Source: CAYYYA01 sp964517065 (GTDB lineage: Bacteria; Patescibacteriota; Patescibacteriia; UBA1558; 2-01-FULL-52-15). From it: a DNA stretch of 13,295 nt. The notes beneath the pieces were generated by a model. That model did no database searches and was not told the DNA's origin. It saw only the letters and a list, made by a program, of their open reading frames with translations. The translations under genes and the position numbers were made by a program. Numbering within the stretch: the first letter of the stretch is position 1; the number at the start of each line of letters is the position of its first letter. Shown here one piece after another: positions 1 to 6,733 of the stretch. The stretch covers positions 1-13,295 of the forward strand of contig CAZFBK010000021.1 of the NCBI GenBank assembly GCA_964517065.1. The letters run 5' to 3'.

Positions 1-18
1 GCTGTACATTTTTTATTA

Positions 19-46
19 TTGACAAGTAGAGGAAGTATGATATAAG
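19..46 (+). promoter_or_regulatory. Sigma70-type promoter of the zinc-finger gene
   Basis: A perfect -35 box TTGACA (19-24) is followed after 16 bp by TATAAG (41-46), five of six matches to TATAAT. Transcription would begin near 53, leaving a leader of about 25 nt that carries the GGAGG ribosome binding site of the gene starting at 78. Confidence 0.7.
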
Positions 47-77
47 AAAGCTACACTCACCTAAACGGAGGTTAGTC

Positions 78-299
78 ATGGCCGATAAACCTGCGAGAAA
101 GAAGAATATTGGCAGGAAAGATGTCGTTCATTTGTTGAAAACTGCTTCTCACCTCACGGTGAGCGAGATGATAGCTTTCGTTGATGATGATCTTCCTGCG
201 AAGAAGACGATCAGCGTGAAGCGACACCTCGATGGATGTGGTGATTGTCGATCTCGAGTAGAGGACTATCGCCGCGCGCTGAAGAGATTCTCTTTATAA
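78..299 (+). CDS. Small soluble zinc-finger (anti-sigma-factor-like, zf-HC2) protein
   Basis: This 73-residue protein has a Lys/Arg-rich N-terminus (residues 5-14) followed by a segment that reads like the zinc-binding anti-sigma fold. His25 is followed 25 residues later by His50-x3-Cys54-x2-Cys57, the H-x24-H-x3-C-x2-C spacing of ZAS/zf-HC2 domains; the helix MIAFVDDDLP resembles the usual LxxYLDGEL stretch. No membrane segment is present and no sigma-factor gene is adjacent, so an anti-sigma role is only family inference; it could equally be a zinc-binding accessory protein. ATG at 78 is supported by GGAGG (67-71), six bases upstream, one of only two strong Shine-Dalgarno sites in the window. 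The gene stands alone with its own promoter and terminator. Confidence 0.75.
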   Translation: MADKPARKKNIGRKDVVHLLKTASHLTVSEMIAFVDDDLPAKKTISVKRHLDGCGDCRSRVEDYRRALKRFSL

Positions 300-322
300 C
301 GACCGGCTTCCCGCCTCCCAAA

Positions 323-357
323 AGAGCCCGCCCAAGACATCAGTCTGGACGGGCTCT
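323..357. terminator. Bidirectional hairpin terminator between convergent genes
   Basis: The arms AGAGCCCG (323-330) and CGGGCTCT (350-357) pair perfectly, and the stem continues after a C-A mismatch with CC/GG and GAC/GTC. Read on the minus strand it is followed by TTTT, so it best serves the operon ending at 422. On the plus strand the tail AAAATTT is poor but it lies 24 bp after the zinc-finger gene. Confidence 0.65.
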
Positions 358-421
358 AAAATTTAATACAGATTTACAAAACCGAGTCTTTCATAGGAGG
401 CAGTATTATTTTACAGAAAAT

Positions 422-631
422 TTAAAAGGTGACATTTTTCGCCAAGGTCTTGAACCTAACGCCGTTGGCTTGAATCACGGTGATAGTCACATGTCCGGTT
501 TTGCTGGTGTTGATATCACGCACAATGCCAGATTTACCGGCATGCACGCCAGCGATAACGGTGCAGTGAGCGCCGTTTTTAATTTTGTTGCTTTGAACGA
601 ATTTCGTTTTGCTGGCTGTAGAGTTTTTCAC
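422..631 (-). CDS. Small KOW-domain protein
   Basis: This is a 69-residue protein. From about residue 17 it has a KOW motif (NGAHCTVIAGVHAGKSGIV), the short beta-barrel element of ribosomal protein uL24 and NusG that contacts RNA. The C-terminal half (TSKTGHVTITV through VRFKTLAKNV) resembles stand-alone KOW proteins rather than uL24 itself, which is about 100 residues long. Predicted role is RNA or ribosome binding; the partner is unknown. The start is GTG at 629-631, because the next in-frame upstream codon of any note is a stop. There is no Shine-Dalgarno site. It lies 8 bp after the DUF2200 gene, so translational coupling is likely. Third gene of the 1405-422 operon. Confidence 0.8.
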   Translation of the reverse strand: MKNSTASKTKFVQSNKIKNGAHCTVIAGVHAGKSGIVRDINTSKTGHVTITVIQANGVRFKTLAKNVTF

Positions 632-639
632 AGGAATTA

Positions 640-1011
640 CTATTTTTCGTCATTTCTCAGAATCTTTTCCATCTTTTTGCCTTTGGCCAATTCGTCTACT
701 AGCTTGTCGAGATACCTTACTTGTTGTGTCAGAGGATTTTTGATGTCTTCAATTCGATAGCCACAGATGACTCCGGTAATATATCGAGCATTAGGATTTA
801 ATTTTGCTTTCTGAAAAAAGGTTTCAAAGGTAACTTTTTTATCAATGAATTCTTGCAATTTTTTGTTGTCAAAACCGGTCAACCACTTGATTACCTGATG
901 GAGCTCTGCTTGTGTCCTGCCTTTTTTCTCAACTTTTGTCAGGTAGTGTGGATAGACCGAGGCCATAGTCAGCTTAGCTACGCGTCCATTGTGCTCAGGA
1001 GTTATTTTCAT
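640..1011 (-). CDS. DUF2200 family protein
   Basis: The 123 residues match the DUF2200 family over their whole length: the N-terminal TMASVYPHYLTKVEKKGRT block, the WLTGFD block near residue 43, the ITGVICGYRIEDI block near residue 78 and the YLDKLVDELAKGKKMEKILR block at the C-terminus. No catalytic residues are recognised for this family and its function is unknown. Length is usual for the family. ATG at 1011 lies one base after the TAG of the DUF1801 gene, so it is almost certainly co-transcribed and coupled. No Shine-Dalgarno site is visible. Confidence 0.88.
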   Translation of the reverse strand: MKITPEHNGRVAKLTMASVYPHYLTKVEKKGRTQAELHQVIKWLTGFDNKKLQEFIDKKVTFETFFQKAKLNPNARYITGVICGYRIEDIKNPLTQQVRYLDKLVDELAKGKKMEKILRNDEK

Positions 1012-1012
1012 A

Positions 1013-1405
1013 CTATTTTATTTTTACTAAACGTCCTTTTCTCTTGACGATATTTTTATAGTCCCATTGTATAACTTTAGATTTTTTGAGCCAACGTTGC
1101 ACGTCAGGTTTTTTTATTTCAGTAGCAGAATTGTAGAAAATTGAAGCGTCTTTAAATTTCTCACCCCGTACGTTTAATTGTTCTATATCAAAATCGGCGC
1201 CACTCCAAAACATCAGTCTGATCCCTTTCTTTTCTTTGCCATAGCCCACGATAGGATTACCGTCCAAGAACCAGACTGGATGGGAGTGCCAAACTTTGCT
1301 TTCTGCTTTTGGTAGTTCTCCATCAATGATAGCAGCGAGTTGGTTGCAGATTTTTTTGTCGGCTACTGCTTGTTGCTCATTATACGCTTTGATCTCTTGA
1401 TTCAT
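1013..1405 (-). CDS. DUF1801 (YdhG/YjbR-like) domain protein
   Basis: This 130-residue protein has the DUF1801 fold. An N-terminal helix (about 15-30) leads into PKAESKVWHSHPVWFLDGN and VGYGKEKKGIRLMFWSG, the beta-strand core with its conserved W-x-H-P-x-W pattern, and the C-terminal helices carry a Lys-rich tail. Such proteins are small soluble CyaY/frataxin-like domains of unknown biochemical role. It is the first gene of a minus-strand operon (DUF1801, DUF2200, KOW) with 1 bp and 8 bp gaps. No Shine-Dalgarno site precedes ATG at 1405. An AT-rich stretch (1406-1450) may hold the promoter, but no clear -35/-10 pair stands out. Confidence 0.82.
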   Translation of the reverse strand: MNQEIKAYNEQQAVADKKICNQLAAIIDGELPKAESKVWHSHPVWFLDGNPIVGYGKEKKGIRLMFWSGADFDIEQLNVRGEKFKDASIFYNSATEIKKPDVQRWLKKSKVIQWDYKNIVKRKGRLVKIK

Positions 1406-1448
1406 GGTAGTTTAATTATGAATTTGGTTAGTTGGTTTATTATGTTAT

Positions 1449-1476
1449 ATACCTGCGATACTGTTCGCTCAGGTAT
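1449..1476 (-). repeat. Imperfect hairpin at the end of the Arr fusion gene
   Basis: ATACCTG (1449-1455) pairs with CAGGTAT (1470-1476), with CGA/TCG pairing further inside. It touches the TGA of the gene ending at 1476. No T-run follows on the minus strand, so it may be a weak terminator or an mRNA 3' end structure. Confidence 0.4.
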
Positions 1477-2219
1477 CAATTAATAATCTCTCCTTTAGTA
1501 TTGTCCAACCTCTCACGCCATTTTTGCAGCTCTTCCGGAGTTTGTCTGGCCCAATCTGTCACTTCTCCGACGATTTTCAACGGTGCATCGGTGCGATAGG
1601 AGCGCGTGGGATTGCCGGGGAATTTTTGGTTGGTGACGTTGGGATCATTTTCAAACGCTCCTGTCGGCTCAACGATATAGACACGTTCACGTCCGTCGCC
1701 TTTGGCTAAGGAAGCGGCTAGTCCGGCTCCAGATGCTATGGCGGTGAAATAAATATGATTCATGATAATATCAGGACTATAGTTGGATTTGTTCCCAGGA
1801 TTCAGCAAGTCGCCAAGCTGTAGATCAGCTTTGGTCCCGTGATAAAAGGGCCCGGCATCAGACGGTTTGTCGCTGAAAGACTTGGCCAAATCATAATTCT
1901 CTTTGGCCTTGTCAGGATTCCCAAGCTCCTCATAGCAGGTAGCAATGTCCGTATACAGTAAGGGGAAGGCGGCCTGCACTGCTTCGTTGTCTATCTTTAA
2001 CGCTAACTGCACATCAGTTTCCAGCCATTGTAATTTGTCGGCGACAGTAGCTTGATGTCGAGCAAGATAATACGCCACGATAAACTTTTCGAAATCGTTG
2101 CTGGTAGCATCCCAAGCTTGGAGGAAGATAGCCCGCGCCTCATCCTGCTGGTCTTTGGCTTCCAGCGCCATACCTTGGAGGCAGAGTTTGACGATGGGAT
2201 TAGTGGGGGTGAATTCCAT
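1476..2219 (-). CDS. arr: TPR-like domain fused to rifampin ADP-ribosyltransferase (Arr)
   Basis: Residues 121-225 match the Arr family, which transfers ADP-ribose from NAD to a hydroxyl of rifamycins and inactivates them. The FYHGTKADL start, SNYSPDIIMNHIYFTA, GRERVYIVEPTG, the DPNVTNQKFPGNPTRSYR block and VGEVTDW are all present. His127, Tyr157 and Asp192 have the same relative spacing (+30, +65) as the catalytic His19, Tyr49 and Asp84 of the mycobacterial enzyme, so activity is plausible. Residues 1-118 are helical with at least one clear tetratricopeptide-like repeat (87-114), probably a protein-binding module. Stand-alone Arr is about 140 residues, so 247 reflects the fusion. The start at 2219 has no Shine-Dalgarno site. 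The gene is flanked by the toxin-antitoxin pair upstream. The native substrate may not be an antibiotic. Confidence 0.87.
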   Translation of the reverse strand: MEFTPTNPIVKLCLQGMALEAKDQQDEARAIFLQAWDATSNDFEKFIVAYYLARHQATVADKLQWLETDVQLALKIDNEAVQAAFPLLYTDIATCYEELGNPDKAKENYDLAKSFSDKPSDAGPFYHGTKADLQLGDLLNPGNKSNYSPDIIMNHIYFTAIASGAGLAASLAKGDGRERVYIVEPTGAFENDPNVTNQKFPGNPTRSYRTDAPLKIVGEVTDWARQTPEELQKWRERLDNTKGEIIN

Positions 2220-2246
2220 TGAGAATGTGTTAATGATTTGGCTTTT

Positions 2247-2345
2247 TTACCCTAATAATATTATTACGCAGGCAATAAAACCCATCGTAAAATCATACTC
2301 AACTTTGAACTTTCTTTCTTCGAATTTCACTTCTTTTTTCTTCAT
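2247..2345 (-). CDS. Possible 32-residue small membrane peptide downstream of hicA
   Basis: An ATG at 2343-2345, 9 bp after the hicA stop, opens a 32-codon frame ending at TAA 2247-2249. The first 18 residues are highly charged (KKKEVKFEERKFKVEYD), and the last dozen are hydrophobic (FIACVIILLG). That pattern suits a small tail-anchored peptide or the truncated start of a larger membrane protein. There is no Shine-Dalgarno site; coupling to hicA translation would be needed. I do not recognise a family. The charge-then-hydrophobic order is better than random AT-rich DNA usually gives, but the frame is short and may be chance. Confidence 0.35.
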   Translation of the reverse strand: MKKKEVKFEERKFKVEYDFTMGFIACVIILLG

Positions 2346-2354
2346 ATAAAATTT

Positions 2355-2576
2355 TTATCGTAACCGATCATATTCTTCCACTGACAGTTTGATATCATTT
2401 AGAATCTTTTTCAATAAACCTTTGCTGATTTCTTGGCTACGAATTGGGATGACGGTCGTTCGGCCATCAGGATGTTTGAAAAAAACGTGAGAGCCTTCTG
2501 CGTCACGTTGTTCAAAGCCTAATACGGCGAGTATTTTAACCAGCTTTTCTGGTTTGATGGGTACTAATTTAGGCAT
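2355..2576 (-). CDS. hicA: HicA-type mRNA interferase toxin
   Basis: This 73-residue protein has the double-stranded-RNA-binding-like fold of HicA. The N-terminal PIKPEKLVKILAVLGFE helix is followed by GSHVFFKHPDGRTTVIP, in which His30 aligns with the catalytic histidine, and then by ISKGLLKKILNDI. The family cleaves mRNA independently of the ribosome and is held inactive by HicB. Here hicA overlaps the end of the antitoxin gene by 8 bp, so the two are translated in a coupled way. The order is antitoxin first, the reverse of the E. coli hicAB order. Length is normal for the family. Confidence 0.88.
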   Translation of the reverse strand: MPKLVPIKPEKLVKILAVLGFEQRDAEGSHVFFKHPDGRTTVIPIRSQEISKGLLKKILNDIKLSVEEYDRLR

Positions 2577-2793
2577 TCGCTACTTCTAATTGCTGTATGC
2601 CGACAAAGGTAGTTTTCTCTAAATCACTGGGATTATTATTGCGTAGACATAACTTCAAAACTTCCTGAAGATTATTCAGCATTTCTTCTTGGGTAGCGCC
2701 TTGGGCATGACAACCTGCAATAGAGGGGATAGAGCCGATAAATACGCCGTCCTCATCTTGCTCAATATAAACGGTAAAAAATTGATGTTTCAT
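2569..2793 (-). CDS. hicB: HicB-type antitoxin, short form without DNA-binding domain
   Basis: The 74 residues form the partially degraded RNase H-like fold of HicB: FFTVYIEQDEDGVFIGSIPSIAGCHAQGATQEEMLNNLQE shows the usual strands with the P-x-x-x-G-C-x-x-x-G-x-T motif and the following helix. It would bind and mask HicA. No C-terminal helix-turn-helix or ribbon-helix-helix domain is present, so autoregulation through HicB alone is not obvious. It is the first gene of the pair, 36 bp after dnaE, and has no Shine-Dalgarno site in front of ATG 2793. Confidence 0.87.
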   Translation of the reverse strand: MKHQFFTVYIEQDEDGVFIGSIPSIAGCHAQGATQEEMLNNLQEVLKLCLRNNNPSDLEKTTFVGIQQLEVANA

Positions 2794-2799
2794 GAGATT

Positions 2800-2828
2800 A
2801 ATCTATCAAATTTAGAAATATAAGGCAA
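2800..2828 (-). promoter_or_regulatory. Candidate hicBA promoter giving a leaderless transcript
   Basis: On the minus strand TTGCCT (2823-2828) and TAGATT (2800-2805) are separated by 17 bp. Both match consensus at four of six positions. Transcription would begin at or next to the hicB ATG (2793), which fits the absence of a ribosome binding site. It is weak evidence; read-through from dnaE is the alternative. Confidence 0.3.
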
Positions 2829-2829
2829 A

Positions 2830-5800
2830 TTATCTCTCCTCTACAGCCCAACACCCTTCACCCAGCACTTTTTCCACCGCAAACTTTAGTTGATCGCTAA
2901 TCGTCACACTAAAGCTCGTTTTAATTTTCTTCGTCGTGCCGTTGGACATAATCATATAGACAGGGATATGGCCGCTGGAGGCTGTCAGAGCTTGTTTGAC
3001 TTCTTCCAGCTGATTCTTGGTCGTACCGGCAGGGAGTGTGATCCAGAGTTTGGTATTACTACCCGTCTGCTTCTGATAACGCTGCAAGACTTCTTCAGTT
3101 AATATGCTGACGCTTTCGGTTAATAACTTCGGTGAGCCGTCTTTGTCCGAGACTTTACCGTTGGCGATCACCATGACATTCGGCTGCCAGATTTCCTGCG
3201 TCTTGGCTAGAAGTTTCGGGAAAATAATAATCTCGGTGGCGTCGGTGCTGTCTTCGATCGTGACAAAAAGCATCGGATCACCGGCCTTGGTCAGAATCTT
3301 ATGAATATTGGTAATGACACCGGCAACGGTTACTTCGGCACCTTCTTGCTGGCGCAGGGACTTCAGCGTCGTGATAGCGCCTTTGAGCCATGGCAGATAT
3401 GATTTGAAAGGATGATCGCTGACATAGAGACCGAGGAGTTCCTTTTCCCAGCCTAGCGCTACCCAGTTGGCTACTGGCTCGGCTTCGGCCAGTTTGAGCT
3501 TGGTGGAGACGGCTACAGGCAGATCAGCGAACAGATCACTTTTGCCTAGTTTGGTATTCGTCTGGATTTTCTTGTTGAAAGCCAGCAGTGTTTCCAAATT
3601 GGCTAATAGTTGTCCGCGTTCACCGAAAGCATCCAGTGCGCCGGCTTTGATCAGACTTTCTAATGATTTTTTATTTAAATCTTTGTCAGTAATGCGCTTC
3701 AGCAGATCTTCCAGATCAGTATAGTGACCATGTGCTTTCCGTTCTTCGATAATTGCTTCGCTGATATGTTCGCCGACGTTTTTGATAGCGTTCAATCCGA
3801 AGCGCAGGGTGGTGCTTGGTGTGCCGTCAGCGTTCGGTACCACGGCGAAGGTAGTGAAGCTCTCGTTGACATCAGGTGGCAGGACACGGAGGCCCATCTT
3901 GGTGCATTCATGGACTTCTTTGGAAACTTTATCAATATCGCCAAGGTCAGCGGTCAGGAGTGCTGCCATGAATTGAGCGGGGAAGTGCGCTTTCAGATAA
4001 GCAGTCTGGAAAGAAATCATGGCATAGCAGGCCGCGTGAGAACGGTTAAATCCGTAGCGGGCGAAAGGTACGATAAATTCCCAGAGCTTCTGCGCTGTTT
4101 CTTGGTTAATGCCGTGTGCCACCATACCGCGAACCAGTAATTCTTCTTGTTCGTCTAATAATTTTTTAATCTTTTTACCTACGGCTTTACGTAAAATATC
4201 GGCTTGACCGTAGCTGAAGCCAGCTAACTTACGCGCGATTTCTAATATTTGCTCTTGGTAGACAGCGATACCGTAGGTGTTGGATAAAATAGGTTCAAGA
4301 TCAGGGTGAAGATATTCGATCTGGCGTGTGCCGAGTTTACCGCCGATATAGTCGTCGATGAATTCCATCGGACCCGGACGATAGAGCGAGATCATGGCGA
4401 TGATGTCTTCAATTGACGTCGGTTTGAGTTTTTTTAGATACCTTGTCATGCCACTCGATTCCATTTGAAAGACGCCGGTGGTATCGCCACGCTGGAATAA
4501 TTTGAACGTTGCTTCATCTTCCAGTGGGATAGCTTGGAGACTGATCTGCTGGCCCGTAGTTTTCTTAATAATTTTCAGAGCGGTTTCCAAAATGGTCAGA
4601 TTCTTCAATCCGAGAAAATCCATTTTCAATAAACCGAGGTCTTCCACCGGATGCATAGAATATTGGGAGATGATAGAGTTGTCATCAGCACTGGAATATT
4701 GCAACGGTACATGCTGGACCAGCGGATCTTTGGTGATCAGGACCGCGCAGGCGTGGGTCGAGGCGTGTCGGGCGACACCTTCCAGCTGCTTGGCGGCATC
4801 GATCAAGCGTTTGGCTTGATCATCTTCGTTATAGATATCCTGCAGCTCTTTTACTTTCTCTAAAGCTTCATTCAGACTGGAAAACATGGGGATTAGCTTG
4901 GATATCCGATCGCAGAAGCTGTAGCTATAGTTTAGTACACGGCCGACATCGCGGACTGCAGCGCGGGCTGCCATAGTCCCGAAGGTAATGATCTGGGCCA
5001 CATGATCAGAACCGTATTTGCCTTCAACATATTTCAGCACGTCTTCACGGCGAATATCAGCGAAGTCCATATCGATATCAGGCATGGAGATACGTTCTGG
5101 ATTCAAGAAGCGTTCAAACAATAATTTATATTTGATCGGATCAACGTCGGTTATATTGAGTAAGTACGAAACTAAACTACCAGCCGCGCTACCACGACCC
5201 GGTCCGACGACGATATTATTCTGCTTGGCCCAGTTGACGAAGTCTTGGACGATCAGGAAGTAAGCAGCGAAGCCAGTTTTACCGATGATTTCTAATTCGT
5301 AGTCCAAACGATCTTGGACACTGTGTTCTAATTGGTCATACGGTAGGCCAAAACGGGTGATACAGCCTTTATCGCATAGCTGTTTGACATAGTCTTCTGG
5401 TGATAAGCCATCAGGCACTTCAAAATGTGGCAGATTAATTTTTCCAAGCTCAATATTGACTTGGCATCGTTCTGCAATCGTCACCGTATTGCTGATAGCT
5501 TCCGGTACATCGGCGAAGTTACGCGTCATGTCATCAGCCGACAGTAGAGAGTAGTCCTCGCCAATATAGCTCATGCGGTCTTTGTCGGTAATTTTGGCTT
5601 TGGTCTGCATACAGATCAGAATGTCATGAGCTAGTGAATCTTCTGTCCGGACATAATGAACGTCATTGGTAGCGACCAGCGGCAGATTGTGTTTCTTGGC
5701 TAATTTTTGCAAAGCCTGATTGACCAAACTTTGAGCCGGGAGGGTTGGTCGGTGCTGTAGCTCGACATAGAGATTGTCCGCCCCAAAGATAGTTTTCAGA

Positions 5801-6276
5801 CGGTTGAGATTTGTTTCTGCTAAATCCGTTTGTTCTTGAGCTAATGGCCGTGCTACCGGACCGTTGAGACAGCCGGTGAGAGCGATCAGTCCGCTGGCAT
5901 GCTGCGCCAAAATCTCCCAATCAACCCGCGGTTTATAATAAAATCCCTGCAAGTGGGCAATGGAGGTTAGTTTCAATAAATTTTGATAGCCGGTGTTGTT
6001 ATACGCCAATAAGGTCAGATGATACGGCTTTTGATTGCGGCTCGGTGTGGCGCTGATCGGCTCTTCACTGATATAGGCTTCCACTCCAAGGATTGGCTTG
6101 ATCCCGGCTTTGAGAGCTTTTTGATAAAATTCAACAGCACCATACATCACGCCGTGGTCTGTCAAAGCCAAAGCAGGCATCTCGAGCTCTTTGGCCGCAT
6201 TGACCAGCTGATCAATAGTGCCAAGCCCGTCGAGCAGGCTGTAGTGTGAGTGAGTGTGGAGATGGACGAAGGGCAT
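2830..6276 (-). CDS. dnaE: DNA polymerase III alpha subunit (replicative polymerase)
   Basis: This 1148-residue protein is full length for the DnaE1 type (E. coli 1160). It catalyses leading- and lagging-strand synthesis at the replication fork. The N-terminal PHP domain (about 4-210) has an intact metal-site pattern: H5/H7/H9, TD40-H41 and ND205-x-H207. The C-family polymerase domain carries the three catalytic aspartates: Asp400 and Asp402 in SMPDIDMDF, and Asp553 in KMDFLGL. GPGRGSAAGS (358-367) and LYRPGPMEF (631-639) are typical. Helix-hairpin-helix sequence lies near 825-885, a GKSDLF stretch (911-916) sits where the clamp-binding motif is expected, and an OB fold spans about 980-1060. 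ATG 6276 gives the normal MPFVHLHTHS start, with no Shine-Dalgarno site. Confidence 0.97.
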   Translation of the reverse strand: MPFVHLHTHSHYSLLDGLGTIDQLVNAAKELEMPALALTDHGVMYGAVEFYQKALKAGIKPILGVEAYISEEPISATPSRNQKPYHLTLLAYNNTGYQNLLKLTSIAHLQGFYYKPRVDWEILAQHASGLIALTGCLNGPVARPLAQEQTDLAETNLNRLKTIFGADNLYVELQHRPTLPAQSLVNQALQKLAKKHNLPLVATNDVHYVRTEDSLAHDILICMQTKAKITDKDRMSYIGEDYSLLSADDMTRNFADVPEAISNTVTIAERCQVNIELGKINLPHFEVPDGLSPEDYVKQLCDKGCITRFGLPYDQLEHSVQDRLDYELEIIGKTGFAAYFLIVQDFVNWAKQNNIVVGPGRGSAAGSLVSYLLNITDVDPIKYKLLFERFLNPERISMPDIDMDFADIRREDVLKYVEGKYGSDHVAQIITFGTMAARAAVRDVGRVLNYSYSFCDRISKLIPMFSSLNEALEKVKELQDIYNEDDQAKRLIDAAKQLEGVARHASTHACAVLITKDPLVQHVPLQYSSADDNSIISQYSMHPVEDLGLLKMDFLGLKNLTILETALKIIKKTTGQQISLQAIPLEDEATFKLFQRGDTTGVFQMESSGMTRYLKKLKPTSIEDIIAMISLYRPGPMEFIDDYIGGKLGTRQIEYLHPDLEPILSNTYGIAVYQEQILEIARKLAGFSYGQADILRKAVGKKIKKLLDEQEELLVRGMVAHGINQETAQKLWEFIVPFARYGFNRSHAACYAMISFQTAYLKAHFPAQFMAALLTADLGDIDKVSKEVHECTKMGLRVLPPDVNESFTTFAVVPNADGTPSTTLRFGLNAIKNVGEHISEAIIEERKAHGHYTDLEDLLKRITDKDLNKKSLESLIKAGALDAFGERGQLLANLETLLAFNKKIQTNTKLGKSDLFADLPVAVSTKLKLAEAEPVANWVALGWEKELLGLYVSDHPFKSYLPWLKGAITTLKSLRQQEGAEVTVAGVITNIHKILTKAGDPMLFVTIEDSTDATEIIIFPKLLAKTQEIWQPNVMVIANGKVSDKDGSPKLLTESVSILTEEVLQRYQKQTGSNTKLWITLPAGTTKNQLEEVKQALTASSGHIPVYMIMSNGTTKKIKTSFSVTISDQLKFAVEKVLGEGCWAVEER

Positions 6277-6284
6277 GGGGAGAC

Positions 6285-6316
6285 GTTAGGAGTTGGGAGT
6301 TAGGAGTTGGGGGTTG
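6285..6316. repeat. Tandem 14-bp word repeat just upstream of dnaE
   Basis: GTTAGGAGTTGGGA (6285-6298) is followed directly by GTTAGGAGTTGGGG (6299-6312) and a further GTTG. It lies 9 bp upstream of the dnaE start codon, within its leader. Similar low-complexity word arrays recur at 9879-9905, 10735-10764 and 11687-11718. Confidence 0.7.
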
Positions 6317-6325
6317 ATACCGTAG

Positions 6326-6345
6326 GGACAGGTCTAGACCTGTCC
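6326..6345. repeat. Perfect 20-bp palindrome in the dnaE leader
   Basis: GGACAGGTCTAGACCTGTCC is its own reverse complement over 20 bp. It is followed on the plus strand by TTTT. It could act as a dimeric protein-binding site, as a hairpin in the dnaE leader, or as a copy of a short dispersed palindromic repeat. No second copy is seen in this window. Confidence 0.75.
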
Positions 6346-6372
6346 TTTTGATTCTATTTGACCCGCTACGTG

Positions 6373-6406
6373 AAAAAAATAAATCCGGCACTTGAGCGCG
6401 CTGGAT
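6373..6406 (-). terminator. Intrinsic terminator of the gene cut by the first gap
   Basis: On the minus strand the arms ATCCAGCGC and GTGCCGGAT (plus-strand 6398-6406 and 6383-6391) pair with one A-C mismatch and one G-U. They close a six-base loop and are followed by TTTATTTTTTT (plus-strand A-run 6373-6379). It ends transcription of the partial gene at 6432-6608 and separates it from dnaE. Confidence 0.7.
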
Positions 6407-6431
6407 ACTAATCAGATTAACAACGTACTGA

Positions 6432-6608
6432 TTATTTCTTTTTGTGTTTTTTTGTTGTTGGTTCTTCTTCTGAATCAGGCTGTCTCCAGTGATCAATCAT
6501 TTGTTTTAATTGTCCGATACCAGCGATCAGGACAGGGAGATAGGAGGTGGCGGCTTCGGTTTTGTTTTTGACGAAATCAGTCACCGCAGCGATCTTGCTA
6601 ATAACTGA
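6432..6608 (-). CDS. C-terminal end of an unidentified protein, truncated by the assembly gap
   Basis: The minus strand is open from the gap edge (6608) to TAA at 6432-6434, giving the last 58 residues of a protein. A helical, moderately hydrophobic stretch (KIAAVTDFVKNKTEAATSYL, then PVLIAGIGQLKQMIDHW) is followed by an acidic patch (DSEEE) and a basic tail of PTTKKHKKK. A good terminator (6373-6406) lies 26 bp after the stop, which supports a real gene. I do not recognise the family; the upstream part is hidden by the Ns. It is not in the same transcript as dnaE if the terminator works. Confidence 0.6.
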   Translation of the reverse strand, partial: SVISKIAAVTDFVKNKTEAATSYLPVLIAGIGQLKQMIDHWRQPDSEEEPTTKKHKKK

Positions 6609-6708
6609 NNNNNNNNNNNNNNNNNNNNNNNNNNNNNNNNNNNNNNNNNNNNNNNNNNNNNNNNNNNNNNNNNNNNNNNNNNNNNNNNNNNNNNNNNNNN
6701 NNNNNNNN
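6609..6708. other. Assembly gap of 100 Ns
   Basis: The run of exactly 100 Ns is probably a placeholder of unknown true length. Repeated words lie at its right edge (6709-6733), which may be why assembly failed here. Confidence 0.95.
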
Positions 6709-6733
6709 AATTTTAAACCTTTGAACTTGTTTA
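6709..6733. repeat. Left copy of a 25-bp direct repeat flanking the RNA pair
   Basis: This stretch, AATTTTAAA then TTTGAACTTGTTTA with two bases between, recurs at 7662-7686 with 23 of 25 identities. Here it is followed directly by a GC-rich palindrome (6734-6768); at the other copy it continues without one. Confidence 0.75.

Noticed and set aside
78..299. Zinc-finger gene as a definite anti-sigma factor
   Set aside because: The HxxxCxxC pattern fits, but no sigma gene or membrane segment accompanies it in the window, so only the domain is claimed.
245..760. A 171-codon plus-strand open frame
   Set aside because: It crosses the bidirectional terminator and is antisense to the well-supported KOW and DUF2200 genes.
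2253..2266. Perfect 14-bp AT palindrome TAATAATATTATTA
   Set aside because: Short, pure A/T palindromes arise easily in AT-rich DNA; it also lies inside the candidate 32-codon frame. No further support for a binding site.
6285..6316. CRISPR-like array upstream of dnaE
   Set aside because: The units are 14 bp, directly adjacent with no spacers, and only two copies exist; no cas genes are present.
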